Of a stretch of 64,000 nt of DNA, positions 8,134 to 17,007 are shown one piece after another. The position numbers and the translations under genes are program-made. Source of the DNA: JACMRP01 sp047302465 (GTDB lineage: Bacteria; Bdellovibrionota; Bdellovibrionia; Bdellovibrionales; Bdellovibrionaceae). How positions within the stretch are numbered: position 1 is the first letter of the stretch; the number at the start of each line of letters is the position of its first letter. The DNA is taken from positions 1,550,001-1,614,000 of the forward strand of contig NZ_CP178621.1 of the NCBI RefSeq assembly GCF_047302465.1. Direction: 5' to 3'. Under the pieces are notes generated by a model that saw only the letters and a list, made by a program, of their open reading frames with translations, made no database searches and was not told the origin of the DNA.

Positions 8134-10068
8134 GTGGAAGATTCAAAAATAAAAATCTTAGTCCTAGAAGATGACAGCACTTTGGGTGAAGCGCTTAAAG
8201 AAGCCTTCACGCGTGTTGGTCATCAAGTTTTTTTGGTTACAGAACCAGAAAAAGCGACTGAGGTTATCAATAAAGAGAAGATCGATATGCTCTTTATTGA
8301 CTGTCTCTTGCCGCAAATCATGGGGATCGACTATGTCACTAAGATCCGCCAGGAAATGCCTTCTAAAACCCGCTTTAAAGTCGTTCTGATGAGCGGTATC
8401 TACACTGACAAAGACTTCATTCAAGATGCGACCAAGAAAACTCAGGCGGTTGGTTTCTTAAGAAAACCGTTTGATCTGAATGAGGCACTGAAGCTTGTCA
8501 AAGTCGATGAAAGCAATCGCAAAGAAGAAGCTTCTCCACGTAGAAGTTTGTACCAAATTTTCGGCCGTAACATGGTTTCTAACCGTGAAAAGAGAAAGCT
8601 AATTGAAGCTTTGGAAGAGGTCAGTGGCTTTGATTTGCCATTCGTCTACAGCCTTTTGGTTGAAACAAAAAGTTCAGGCCATTTAAACATTTACGGTGTC
8701 GATGGCAACGTATCTGGTGTGTCTTTATCTAATGGTGTGATCGTCGGCGTTGATATTGAAGATAAGACGACCTATTTAGGCGAGATGTTGATTCAAAGTG
8801 GATACGCGATTGTGGAGGACGTTCAGGAAGCTCTCAATGATAAGAGCCCACGTCGCCTAGGCCAGCGTATGATTCAAGGAAATAAACTGAGTCCTCACGC
8901 TTTTGATTTGATTCTAACAGAGCAAATGAATATCCGCTTGTCGCGCACGATCGTAGATCAAATGATCCGCATCAACTTTGCATCAGTAGAAGTAGAGATG
9001 ATCGAGCCTAGCATTGACTCAGACTCTTTGTCTTACTTCTTGCACGATTGGATCGCTTCAAAACTGAGTGCTAATTGGTTGAAGTCCATGCATATGATGT
9101 GGGCGAGTTATCGTATTACTCGCAGCTCAACATATCGTGAAGATCATCCAGCATTGAAAATGTCTTTGATTCAAAGTCTTGAAGGATTTACGGATCACTT
9201 GGATCGTGGCGTAACCTTGATGGACCTTTTAGGCCAACCAGGTTATCACGAAGCAGCTGTTCATAAGGCGATTCATTTCCTGTTAACGAAAGGTCTTATT
9301 GCTTTCTCGAAATCTCAAGTTGTGGTCAGCCCACAAGAGCAATTGAAAACTCTTCGTAAGATCTTCACTGAAATCCAAGGTAAGAATCACTTCCAAGTCG
9401 TGGAATATTTCGGTTTGGGGCAAGAGACCGTTGCTAGCGTCAGCGGCATGGTTGAAGAATTCTTACCAGTCTTGGGTGCACAACCGAAAGACCCTAAGAG
9501 CGAAGCTTATAAGCTTTGGACTCAGATTCGTCAGCGCGTGACAGAAGCTTGTACATCTTATTTGGATGCAGGCCAACGTCAGCAGTACAAACAAAACAAC
9601 ATGAAATCTGAAGCCGAGAATAAACTTCGCGCGACATCTTTATTGGAAGAAGCGAAGAAGGCTTTGGAACTAAATCAGTATTCGAAGGCAATGAACTTCA
9701 TGAATCAAGTCGTAGAGTTGAATCCTGCCATTGCACAGGTTCACTTGTACAATGCATGGGCGAAGGTTGGAACTTTGGATCCTGCTAAGAAGATTCAACA
9801 ATTGAAAGATATTGAATTTGAATTGATGCAAGTCCCACCAGATGAACGCTACGATGCGATTTTCCCATTCGTGACGGGCCTTGTGCAAAAAGCAAAGGGC
9901 GACATCAGTGGAGCTCGTAAGTCGTTTGAGAAATGTTTGGCATTAAGTTCTTCAATGATCGTGGCTCGTCGTGAGCTAAACTTGTTGGCTTCTGGTTCTA
10001 ACAAGCAAGACGACATCCTTAACATGGACCTTAAAAAAATGGTCTCTGGGTTCTTCAAGAAAAAATAG
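8134..10068 (+). CDS. Response regulator: receiver + PATAN/DUF4388 + TPR
   Basis: GTG at 8134 is chosen because GAGAAG lies six bases upstream and the protein then begins MEDSKIKILVLEDD, as receiver domains do; an in-frame GTG at 8110 is possible. The receiver domain spans about 1-120, with acidic pair E-D-D near 12-14, phospho-acceptor Asp56 (LFIDCLLP) and Lys in FLRKPFD. A PATAN/DUF4388-like region follows (about 165-290: YGVDGNVSGVSLSNG, LGEMLIQSG), then a helical middle and TPR-like repeats near 500-640 (ALELNQYSKAMNFMNQVVEL). There is no DNA-binding domain, so output is probably by protein contact. Likely partner of the Hpt kinase at 1497 (inferred). Confidence 0.8.
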   Translation: MEDSKIKILVLEDDSTLGEALKEAFTRVGHQVFLVTEPEKATEVINKEKIDMLFIDCLLPQIMGIDYVTKIRQEMPSKTRFKVVLMSGIYTDKDFIQDATKKTQAVGFLRKPFDLNEALKLVKVDESNRKEEASPRRSLYQIFGRNMVSNREKRKLIEALEEVSGFDLPFVYSLLVETKSSGHLNIYGVDGNVSGVSLSNGVIVGVDIEDKTTYLGEMLIQSGYAIVEDVQEALNDKSPRRLGQRMIQGNKLSPHAFDLILTEQMNIRLSRTIVDQMIRINFASVEVEMIEPSIDSDSLSYFLHDWIASKLSANWLKSMHMMWASYRITRSSTYREDHPALKMSLIQSLEGFTDHLDRGVTLMDLLGQPGYHEAAVHKAIHFLLTKGLIAFSKSQVVVSPQEQLKTLRKIFTEIQGKNHFQVVEYFGLGQETVASVSGMVEEFLPVLGAQPKDPKSEAYKLWTQIRQRVTEACTSYLDAGQRQQYKQNNMKSEAENKLRATSLLEEAKKALELNQYSKAMNFMNQVVELNPAIAQVHLYNAWAKVGTLDPAKKIQQLKDIEFELMQVPPDERYDAIFPFVTGLVQKAKGDISGARKSFEKCLALSSSMIVARRELNLLASGSNKQDDILNMDLKKMVSGFFKKK

Positions 10069-10381
10069 AGTTTTGGTTTCGGCTCAAGGATTTGGCTTGG
10101 GCTTCGAGGGGTTTCGGAGTCTTCCCGTCGGGGGTCGGCCTTCCGGGCCTTCGCAAGCGCCACGCCTTCGGCGTGGTTCGCGCCATCCAGGCGCCGCTTG
10201 AAGCCCCCTCTGGAAAGACTCCGAAACCCCTCAAATCCCAATCCAAATTTGCTCCGTATCTTCGTGTTTCCTTTGCACTGGGGCACGCAGATAGTTTTTA
10301 AATAGTAGTGCGGCTGCATTCTTTCTTAGAGCAGAAGATTTGTATGGAGTCGTTGACGAGTTTTTTTGGCGCGGTCGTGAA
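10069..10381. other. Convergent intergenic region holding a palindromic element
   Basis: These 313 bases separate convergent genes. Nearly half is the long palindrome at 10091-10247. Short ORFs here run through the palindrome on both strands and are not credible. The remaining 130 bases before the next stop codon show no clear gene or T-tract terminator. Confidence 0.7.
10091..10247. repeat. Long palindromic repeat element, copy 1
   Basis: The arms at 10091-10126 and 10212-10247 are inverted repeats matching at 32 of 36 positions. They enclose a GC-rich core containing a perfect 7-bp hairpin (CCACGCC, loop TTC, GGCGTGG). The core, 10121-10218, is nearly identical to 22317-22416 (for example CGCAAGCGCCACGCC, GCGTGGTTCGCGCC and GGCGCCGCTTGA), but the outer arm sequences differ completely between copies. 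It lies between convergent genes and may act as a bidirectional terminator or structured RNA. No coding capacity is credible. Confidence 0.85.
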
Positions 10382-12163
10382 CTAGAAGCGGTAGTTGGCG
10401 CCGCCGGTTAGTTGGAATTGCATTTTGGATTCGCCTGGATCGAAGCTGTATTGGTTTAGGCCTGCTCCGTAGCTCCAGCTGAAGCGCTTGTCTACGTGTT
10501 TGTAGGCTAGGGCTGTTAGTTGAATTGCGTTTTTCAATTTTACGTCGCCGCCGCCACCTAGTAAATAATTGAACTTGATGTCGTACCAGTCGAAATACTT
10601 TTTCATTTTTTTCGTTGCTGGTTTGTCGCTATAGAAATAGCCCACGCCAAATGATGTTACGCTGACTCCTGTTGCCTGAATCATTTCTACTGGCAATAAG
10701 AGACCCCATGTTTTGTCTTGGAAGTGGAAGCCTGCTTTAGATCTCCAGATCAATTCCAAGTGCGTGATGTTCATGTTGGGTTCGCCGGATTTTTTTAGTA
10801 ACAGCAAAGATTCACGCGCATGCAAACCGAAATGCAAACGCGACCAATCTGCAGAACTTCCTACGAAGTTCTCAATCCACCACGTTCCATGCAAATCGCC
10901 GTAAATCTGTCCTGCGGGTGTCCAGTAGGATGCAAGGGCTCCCGCTTCGAACGGGAAGTCACGGTAGATGTCGTAGCCCGCGATATAGGAATTTTGTTCG
11001 TGATTGACACGCAGATAATGGCGGGAAGTTTCTCCGGCTGGGATCTTTTCAATACGCCAGCGGAAACGGTTGCCCTCTAGCTTTTCAACTCGGCCAGTCT
11101 CGTCACCCTCGCTAACAGTCGTTCCCGCAGCGATAGTTCCTTTAAGCTCTACATCGGGTTTGTAAAGGCGATCGAAAGAGTTTTTATCCAAAGATGGGCG
11201 CGCAGTATCAGCAGGCGTATTGCCTTTAATGTAAAATTCCTGGCGCATCGGAATGTCGCCTTCACCCTTCAAGTAAAGAATAGGGCGTTGCACGTCTAAG
11301 TTAAACTTCCACTCATCATCAGAAATACGAGTGACTTTTTCTTCGTTCACGGGCTCGGCACCAGAGGCCGTCAGGATGATTTCCTTTTTGTCTTCGCTAA
11401 GAACCACGTCCTTGAAATCGACCGGTTTCATGCGGGTTTCAACCTCGAGAACGGCCCCGGACTGGGTCATTGCACGGAAGCCGATGTTTTCATTTTCGTT
11501 GTTTAAGAAAATGATTCCCTGATGTCCTACATTTTTTCCGTTGATCTCTACAAACGGTGGTCTTTTTCCCTGGCCACGCGCTTTGATTGTCAAACGATTG
11601 TTCTGAGAAGTCAGGTAAGTCTCTTTAGAGCAAAGATAAATCTTCGTATCCAGATTCGTGCGGGAAATACAGAAGTTCATAAAAGGGAAATATTTCATGT
11701 CTTCAATCAAAACCGGATTAATCTGATCTACGACAAGTTCTGCAAGTTGAGTACGGACAGTTTTGTCTTGTCCCTCTTTAGGTTCGGCATTGACCAAGCG
11801 AATCTGTCTGCGGCTGACGTTTGTGGTCCAAACGGCTTTGCCGGTATTGTCTTTGATCAAAATCGAACCCTCTTTCAAAAGACCTGATGGCCAAATGAAG
11901 CGAGCACGGTATTTTCCTGGAAACTGAGTTGAGGGAGCGATTTGGAAGCCAAAGGTCGTCGAATCGATGACGATATCGCCGATTTTGATATTGTCTTCAT
12001 CTATCAGATTGTATTCAAAACGTTGTGGCAAAACTTGGATGTTGTTTTTGTCTGCCTGAAAGAAAAGGGGAATGGCTTGATCGGCCTTTTTTGCGGCTTG
12101 CGCCTGCGCCAGAAAAGGAGTGCCGAAAACGATTAGTGAAAACAGAAATCGAAAGCCAGTCAT
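10382..12163 (-). CDS. Secreted envelope protein, unknown; paralogue of the gene at 22600
   Basis: About 593 aa from ATG 12163, which begins a signal peptide (MTGFRFLFSLIVFGTPFLA, then QAQA); an ATG at 12205, directly after the upstream stop, is a coupled alternative. The N-terminal half looks like beta-rich repeats. The C-terminal 200 residues end in alternating aromatic strands and a terminal Phe (GGANYRF), suggesting an outer-membrane barrel. Order and local wording match the protein at 22600 (WPSGLLKEGSILIKDNTGKAVW here, WPREIIPFGLLEVTDSKGNTIW there). Last gene of an operon with the NTPase and PLD enzyme upstream. Codon use in the last 230 bases turns CTA-rich. Confidence 0.6.
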   Translation of the reverse strand: MTGFRFLFSLIVFGTPFLAQAQAAKKADQAIPLFFQADKNNIQVLPQRFEYNLIDEDNIKIGDIVIDSTTFGFQIAPSTQFPGKYRARFIWPSGLLKEGSILIKDNTGKAVWTTNVSRRQIRLVNAEPKEGQDKTVRTQLAELVVDQINPVLIEDMKYFPFMNFCISRTNLDTKIYLCSKETYLTSQNNRLTIKARGQGKRPPFVEINGKNVGHQGIIFLNNENENIGFRAMTQSGAVLEVETRMKPVDFKDVVLSEDKKEIILTASGAEPVNEEKVTRISDDEWKFNLDVQRPILYLKGEGDIPMRQEFYIKGNTPADTARPSLDKNSFDRLYKPDVELKGTIAAGTTVSEGDETGRVEKLEGNRFRWRIEKIPAGETSRHYLRVNHEQNSYIAGYDIYRDFPFEAGALASYWTPAGQIYGDLHGTWWIENFVGSSADWSRLHFGLHARESLLLLKKSGEPNMNITHLELIWRSKAGFHFQDKTWGLLLPVEMIQATGVSVTSFGVGYFYSDKPATKKMKKYFDWYDIKFNYLLGGGGDVKLKNAIQLTALAYKHVDKRFSWSYGAGLNQYSFDPGESKMQFQLTGGANYRF

Positions 12164-12205
12164 ATTGTTTTTATTGTGAACACTGAGCTCACAACTTGCA
12201 AACAT

Positions 12206-12805
12206 TTACTCGAAAGTTTTGCGAATTGTTTGCAAGTCGTCACCATTGAGAATGGCCTGAATGACCCCATAGGCTGCAGCCATCTTCGACAAAAAGTCTT
12301 TTCTCTGGTTAATACGAATGCGTTGTGGATGTTGTCCCCAGGCATCAAGAATGCGCTGATTCAGCATCTCGGCTTCGGAATAAGACTCGGTACGAATAGG
12401 ATTTGTCGTATCGTAATTACCGTTCCCTGCAGTATCCAAGTGAACTACCCAGTCGTAGCGAGAATACTCTTTTTCTGGAGTGGAATTGATGAGCTTGAAA
12501 AAGTTCTGAGGATCTTCAGGCCAATATGCCAATGCGTCCATCGAGCCGCGGTCACACACTAAAAGCTGCGGTTGGTGTTCGAAATAAATCAGATCTTCGA
12601 GTTCTTTTTGTGTGTAGTAGATGGCTTTTTGCGCATGAATTAAGCCGTGACGAGATTTGATACGAGGAAAGCCGCCGCGATAAAGAATACTTGCAGATTC
12701 AGGAACAACAGAAACCACTTTACCGAGTTCCTTTTGGAGAGCTTCAATAAGAGTCGTTTTGCCGCCGGAAGGTCCGCCAGTTACAGTGATTTTAATTGTT
12801 TTCAT
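12206..12805 (-). CDS. AAA_28-type P-loop NTPase
   Basis: About 199 aa. The start at 12805 follows GAGG at good spacing; an upstream frame extension overlaps the previous gene and is less likely. The Walker A motif is GGPSGGKTT near the N-terminus, LLVCDRG resembles a Walker B strand, and the layout fits the small AAA_28 (NadR/Ttd14-like) NTPases or kinases. No transmembrane segment. It sits 23 bases after the PLD-type gene and 42 before the secreted protein, so it belongs to the same transcript. Substrate unknown. Confidence 0.7.
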   Translation of the reverse strand: MKTIKITVTGGPSGGKTTLIEALQKELGKVVSVVPESASILYRGGFPRIKSRHGLIHAQKAIYYTQKELEDLIYFEHQPQLLVCDRGSMDALAYWPEDPQNFFKLINSTPEKEYSRYDWVVHLDTAGNGNYDTTNPIRTESYSEAEMLNQRILDAWGQHPQRIRINQRKDFLSKMAAAYGVIQAILNGDDLQTIRKTFE

Positions 12806-12828
12806 AAATTCCTCATTCCCGAGGAATT

Positions 12829-13986
12829 CTAAAACCAATATCTCAACTTGAAAAGAGTTTTAGAGATCAAAAGCCACCAAAAAGAACGTCGTTTGTTCTT
12901 CTCAGGATCTAGCGGTAACGAAGATGCGAGGTCTTTCTCGAATTGTTGAGTGATGTTGCCTAAGCTTTGTGCATCCATGAAGACGGCCTCAACTTCTAGG
13001 TCATGAAGCAGGCTACGATGATTTAAGTTAGAAGAGCCGAGGCTGGCCCATTGATCGATCACCATGTATTTAGCATGGAAGACGCGGGGCTGGTATTCGT
13101 AAATTTTTGCACCCTGTTCTTGAAGTATATAAGGTAAATGATAAGCCGCCCATTTTACAAAGGGAACATCCGTCGGGCCCGGAATCAGAATTCGAACATC
13201 GACACCTTTTTTTGCAGCCTTCGCTAAAGCGCGAGCGATGGCTCTTTTCGGAAGGAAATAAGCGGTTGCAATGTAGACACGCTCTTTGGCATTTAAAATG
13301 CGGCGGCAAAGATCTTTATACAAGTGACGACGAATACGGTTGTTGGGGTTGAGACGAACTAAATCGTGCCACTTTAAAACGGTCGCAATTTTTTCGCGCA
13401 CATAGTTGGCATCTCGAGGTAACAGAGCTCGTCTTCGAGCAAAAGCCCACGCCAGGTCATACGCTGCCATCAAGCTTTCAAGCGCGGGACCTTGAACTTT
13501 AACAGCGGAATCTCGCCAAGCTTTGTCGCCCATCACTTTCTCAAAATGCAGCTTCGTCATGTTGAAACTGCCAAGAAGAGCAAATTCCCCATCGACGATG
13601 ACAGTTTTTCGATGATTGCGGCGATTGGCTCTTTCGAAAACACTGGGCGCTTTAGAAAAAATGGCTTCTGGCAAACGCGCCAACCAGTGCAGAAATCCTG
13701 GGATCGGATGATAAACTCGAAAGTGAATGCCTTCTTGGCGACATCGTTTTGCTAAGGACTCTGTCCAGAGTAGTGAACCCACGCCATCAACGAGCAATTG
13801 AACTTTACAACCTCTTAAAACAGCTAGCTGAAGCTCGACAAGGAGGATCTCAGTGACGCCGTCCATTTCGAAAATGTAGAACTCCACCGTGATGCTTTTT
13901 TTTGCCCGGCGGATACTGGAGATAAGTTCTGCGAAAAACTCATCGCCGTTATGAAAAAGTTGTACGTGTTCCCAAGTTTTATTCAT
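12829..13986 (-). CDS. Phospholipase D-like / cardiolipin synthase-type enzyme
   Basis: 385 aa with two HKD motifs: HRKTVIVDGEFALLGSFN (from His125) and HAKYMVIDQWASLGSSNLN (from His304), each with the expected Asp and GS residues. Length and two-domain layout resemble ClsB-type cardiolipin synthases, which lack N-terminal membrane helices. It would transfer a phosphatidyl group to make cardiolipin or a related phospholipid at the inner membrane; a phosphodiesterase role cannot be excluded. First gene of a leftward three-gene operon. Confidence 0.85.
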   Translation of the reverse strand: MNKTWEHVQLFHNGDEFFAELISSIRRAKKSITVEFYIFEMDGVTEILLVELQLAVLRGCKVQLLVDGVGSLLWTESLAKRCRQEGIHFRVYHPIPGFLHWLARLPEAIFSKAPSVFERANRRNHRKTVIVDGEFALLGSFNMTKLHFEKVMGDKAWRDSAVKVQGPALESLMAAYDLAWAFARRRALLPRDANYVREKIATVLKWHDLVRLNPNNRIRRHLYKDLCRRILNAKERVYIATAYFLPKRAIARALAKAAKKGVDVRILIPGPTDVPFVKWAAYHLPYILQEQGAKIYEYQPRVFHAKYMVIDQWASLGSSNLNHRSLLHDLEVEAVFMDAQSLGNITQQFEKDLASSLPLDPEKNKRRSFWWLLISKTLFKLRYWF

Positions 13987-14062
13987 GCTGCAATGTTCAA
14001 TGATATTTTGGTCGACATCACTAAAAAGTCGAGTTCATAATATTTTTATGGAAAATATCGCT

Positions 14063-14752
14063 ATGCGTTTTACGCTGTTCTCTCTTCTGCTTCTTGCAGT
14101 TTTTGTGGCTCCTCAAACGGGTTTGGCAGACGAGGCGAAGACAGTTGTGGGTTACGTTTCGACTGAAAATCAAGAGGCCTTTGAGAAAACCATCAAGCCT
14201 CTTTTTGAAGAATTTAAAGGCAAATGCAAAAACTGCGAGATCGTTAATAAGACTCCTTATGACGATAAGGGTAATTACTCAGAAAAAGATCTCGTTGAGA
14301 AACTGAAAGCACCAGATGCGGATGTTTCTTTCTATCTTTTTTCTTGGAACAAAAAAGCAGGCGAGCCTTACAAGGACTTAGTGGCTTTGCTCGAAGAAAA
14401 AGTAGCATCTGGCAAGCTCGTCATCGCGCCGACAGGAAAGGCAGCGAACGGAGAAGCTGGATTGCCACTGAGTCGTTCTGTCATGGGACAGGCGAAAGAT
14501 GTGATTATCATCGGTGAAGCCCTCGAAAGAGAGCGTCTTTTACCACAAAGCTATTTTGGTCCCGAAATGTTATCGGCGATTCGCCCTCCGAAAGAATATA
14601 TCGGACAGGGATATAGTCCTTTGTATTTTGGTGCAAGACTTGCGGCGGTTTGGAATAAACGCAAACCCGCAGAGTGGCTCGAGCACTTCAAAACGAAAAA
14701 GCTAAAAAGCCGAAAAATTTGGCTGGATGCTGACGATTTGTTAGGTCGATAG
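14063..14752 (+). CDS. Exported protein of unknown function
   Basis: About 229 aa from ATG 14063, chosen because it gives a clean signal peptide (MRFTLFSLLLLAVFVAPQT, cleavage near GLA-DEA); an in-frame ATG at 14048 is possible. The mature part is lysine-rich with one CKNC pair (GKCKNCEIV). The C-terminal part has conserved-looking motifs (GLPLSRSVMGQAKDVIIIG, then ALERERLLPQSYFGP). I do not recognise a family. It diverges from the cardiolipin-synthase-like gene with a 76-base gap. Confidence 0.6.
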   Translation: MRFTLFSLLLLAVFVAPQTGLADEAKTVVGYVSTENQEAFEKTIKPLFEEFKGKCKNCEIVNKTPYDDKGNYSEKDLVEKLKAPDADVSFYLFSWNKKAGEPYKDLVALLEEKVASGKLVIAPTGKAANGEAGLPLSRSVMGQAKDVIIIGEALERERLLPQSYFGPEMLSAIRPPKEYIGQGYSPLYFGARLAAVWNKRKPAEWLEHFKTKKLKSRKIWLDADDLLGR

Positions 14753-14761
14753 TTCGGCGTT

Positions 14762-15604
14762 TTAGCGCCCTGGAAAGAGTTCCACACGATCACGGTGTTT
14801 TGCAGGGATTTGCTTTCGTAACAATCGTTGTGCTTCATCCCAGCTATAGCGGCTAGACGAGTGAATCAGCACAATGCGCTCACTTTCAATTTCATCCAAC
14901 CGAGGCAAGATCTCTTCAAGATGTGTATGCCCCCATGTACGAGCATGCTCGACGGATTTTTTATCATCTAGATAGGTTGATTCCATCAAGAGTACTTTGG
15001 ATTTTCGAATCCATGGGCGGCTGTCTAAGAACTCAATCTGTGTATCTCCGGTAAAGCTTACTAGCGGAGTTTGTGAGACCTCATTGACATCTTCTCCGTT
15101 TTTTCTGAGTTGAATCAGCTCTTCTTTAGAAAGCCCCTGATATTTTGTAGAAAGTTTTTTGTGATTTTCAAACAGGGTATAGCCAAAGGATTCAATTCTG
15201 TGGGTGGTAGGGAACACCTTCATAAAGTAATTCCCTTTGATCGGGATTTCTTCGTCGGCTTTCACGGGAATGAATTCGTATTTGTACTCGTGTTTTTCGA
15301 TCTCTTCCCAGATTCTCATGATGCGATCCATGGGCTCTACGAGGCTTGGTGGCATGTAAAACTTTGGGGCTTCTTGGCGGGCCATCGCTTTCTGGGAAAT
15401 GATATACGGAATGCCAGCGGCATGATCTAGATGGCCGTGGCTGATGAAAAAGTTTTTAAGATTTAAAAGAAACGGGTAACCCTGGGCGACGTCAAAGGTG
15501 AGGGACAAGTCCGGCATGCTGATAGCTGTACGGATTCCTGAAAGGGAGATTCCTTTTAGGTTTATGCCGTCATAGCTATATTCAGCTCCGTTTGTCAGTC
15601 CCAT
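14762..15604 (-). CDS. Metallo-beta-lactamase-fold hydrolase, RNase Z-like
   Basis: 280 aa. The zinc motif HGHLDH (His56, His58, Asp60, His61) is present, followed by SFTGDTQIEF with a ligand Asp and a late IHSSSRYSW with a ligand His. The layout resembles the short RNase Z/ElaC-like MBL proteins, but the long exosite loop is not obvious, so the substrate is uncertain. Its ATG overlaps the stop of the upstream 430-aa gene by one base (TGATG), indicating coupled translation. Confidence 0.75.
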   Translation of the reverse strand: MGLTNGAEYSYDGINLKGISLSGIRTAISMPDLSLTFDVAQGYPFLLNLKNFFISHGHLDHAAGIPYIISQKAMARQEAPKFYMPPSLVEPMDRIMRIWEEIEKHEYKYEFIPVKADEEIPIKGNYFMKVFPTTHRIESFGYTLFENHKKLSTKYQGLSKEELIQLRKNGEDVNEVSQTPLVSFTGDTQIEFLDSRPWIRKSKVLLMESTYLDDKKSVEHARTWGHTHLEEILPRLDEIESERIVLIHSSSRYSWDEAQRLLRKQIPAKHRDRVELFPGR

Positions 15605-16896
15605 CAGTGAATACAGCGTGCCACAATGTCATGTCCGATCCAAGCCACCGGGTTTTGCGGTTTCCAGGAGCCGTGTAACATAACATATCCGCAAGATTTA
15701 AAGACAACTTCGCTAAGCTCGAAAGTGATCAACTTCTTTTCGTCTTTATGAAGGGCAATCAAATCCTCGGAGCATTTCAACATGGTCTCAAGCTGTGTTT
15801 TGCTGCTGTGTTGTGGCCACTTTTCAAAAACACAATGAGCCTTGATCTCGGAGTCCGTGAAGTAAGTGTCTGTGAGCTTTAAGATGTCGGCTAAGCTGTG
15901 ACCGTCTTTTAAGAGGTCTTTACAGTCTTGAACGATCTTCTGGCCTGCAGGCGTGTTTCCGCACTCTTTTTCAACAGCTCTCACGAGAGGGTAAAGTGAT
16001 ACTTCAACTCCTTGGAAGATCGAGCTTGAGTTTGTCAGAATCTCGGGACAGTTGTAGACGCAGACAGAAATGCCTTTTTTGTGGGCTTCTATTGCGATTT
16101 TTTCTAGGTTCAGTTTCGCCCAACCTTGAATATATGGCGTATAAGTTTGCCATTTGTACTGGTCATTGATCAAAATTTCAGTGCCATGATAGCCGTAAGC
16201 TGTATAGGCAACATGACCCCCTTGAGCTTCAAGTTTTGCTCGAAGTGGTGCTGATAGGTCTAATAAATGACGAAGAGTTTCGGCTGTGACTTCGTTAAAG
16301 CTTAAAGAGCAGAGTTTGCCGATATCTGAGTTCCAAAGTTGCTCGGACGCCAAATAGCGATCACCGCTGCCTTTGCAAGTGCGGTTCATCAAAGGCATGA
16401 CGATTTTCGTGCGAGGAACGCCGCCGGCCATAAGATGCGCAAATAGAACGTTGGCCCCTTTCGGGATGTATTGCTCAAGCTCTTTTAAAAACTTTTCGGT
16501 GTTCTGGCGGAAGCGAGTGATGCCTTTTTGACGGCTCTCTTCGAAAGATTTGAAGTCGAGCTTTGCGCTTTCCCAGTCTGACAGTTTGACGTCTTTAAGT
16601 TGGTCGATCGGGGTGTGTCCTTGAGAGTCCGGCTCTAAATCAAAGCCTGCTTCAAGTGGAACATTGATGAATGGTTTTGGAATATTTTGTGACTCTTCAG
16701 TATTAAGCGGACGCAAAACCCCGGCATCGCGGCGACCTACTGTTGCGCGGACAATCGTCATTCCACGGGCCTCAGCCTCTTCCACTAAACCGTTGGCATA
16801 ACCTCTCTGAAATAGTTCACCAAAAAGGACAAGGACGTCTCCTTTTTTGTAAGGACTCAGTTCAGGTTTTTTCTTCAAAAATGCCGCCGAATTCAT
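15604..16896 (-). CDS. Unrecognised cytoplasmic protein, possibly a nucleotide-binding enzyme
   Basis: 430 aa, no signal peptide or membrane segment. The N-terminus (KKGDVLVLFGELFQRGYANG, then LVEEAEARGMTIVRATVG) looks like a Rossmann-type beta-alpha-beta unit. Later motifs are AHLMAGGVPRTKIVMPLMNR, SFNEVTAETLRHLL and GYHGTEILIND. Ten cysteines are spread through the second half. I cannot place it in a family. It is first in a two-gene leftward operon with the MBL hydrolase and diverges from the gene at 17008. Enzyme status is inferred only from the sequence style. Confidence 0.65.
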   Translation of the reverse strand: MNSAAFLKKKPELSPYKKGDVLVLFGELFQRGYANGLVEEAEARGMTIVRATVGRRDAGVLRPLNTEESQNIPKPFINVPLEAGFDLEPDSQGHTPIDQLKDVKLSDWESAKLDFKSFEESRQKGITRFRQNTEKFLKELEQYIPKGANVLFAHLMAGGVPRTKIVMPLMNRTCKGSGDRYLASEQLWNSDIGKLCSLSFNEVTAETLRHLLDLSAPLRAKLEAQGGHVAYTAYGYHGTEILINDQYKWQTYTPYIQGWAKLNLEKIAIEAHKKGISVCVYNCPEILTNSSSIFQGVEVSLYPLVRAVEKECGNTPAGQKIVQDCKDLLKDGHSLADILKLTDTYFTDSEIKAHCVFEKWPQHSSKTQLETMLKCSEDLIALHKDEKKLITFELSEVVFKSCGYVMLHGSWKPQNPVAWIGHDIVARCIH

Positions 16897-17007
16897 GGGC
16901 TATCTCCCTCTGAAAATAAACATTATTTTTCTCTTAATGGTGACAGAAGGGTCAAGTGACAATACAGCAATCTTGACTCGCCAAGCAATAATTGGTCCTA
17001 TCAAGAG

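Noticed and set aside
10055..10319. Open frames on both strands through palindrome copy 1
   Set aside because: They mirror each other because the DNA is palindromic; no ribosome site and no protein-like pattern.
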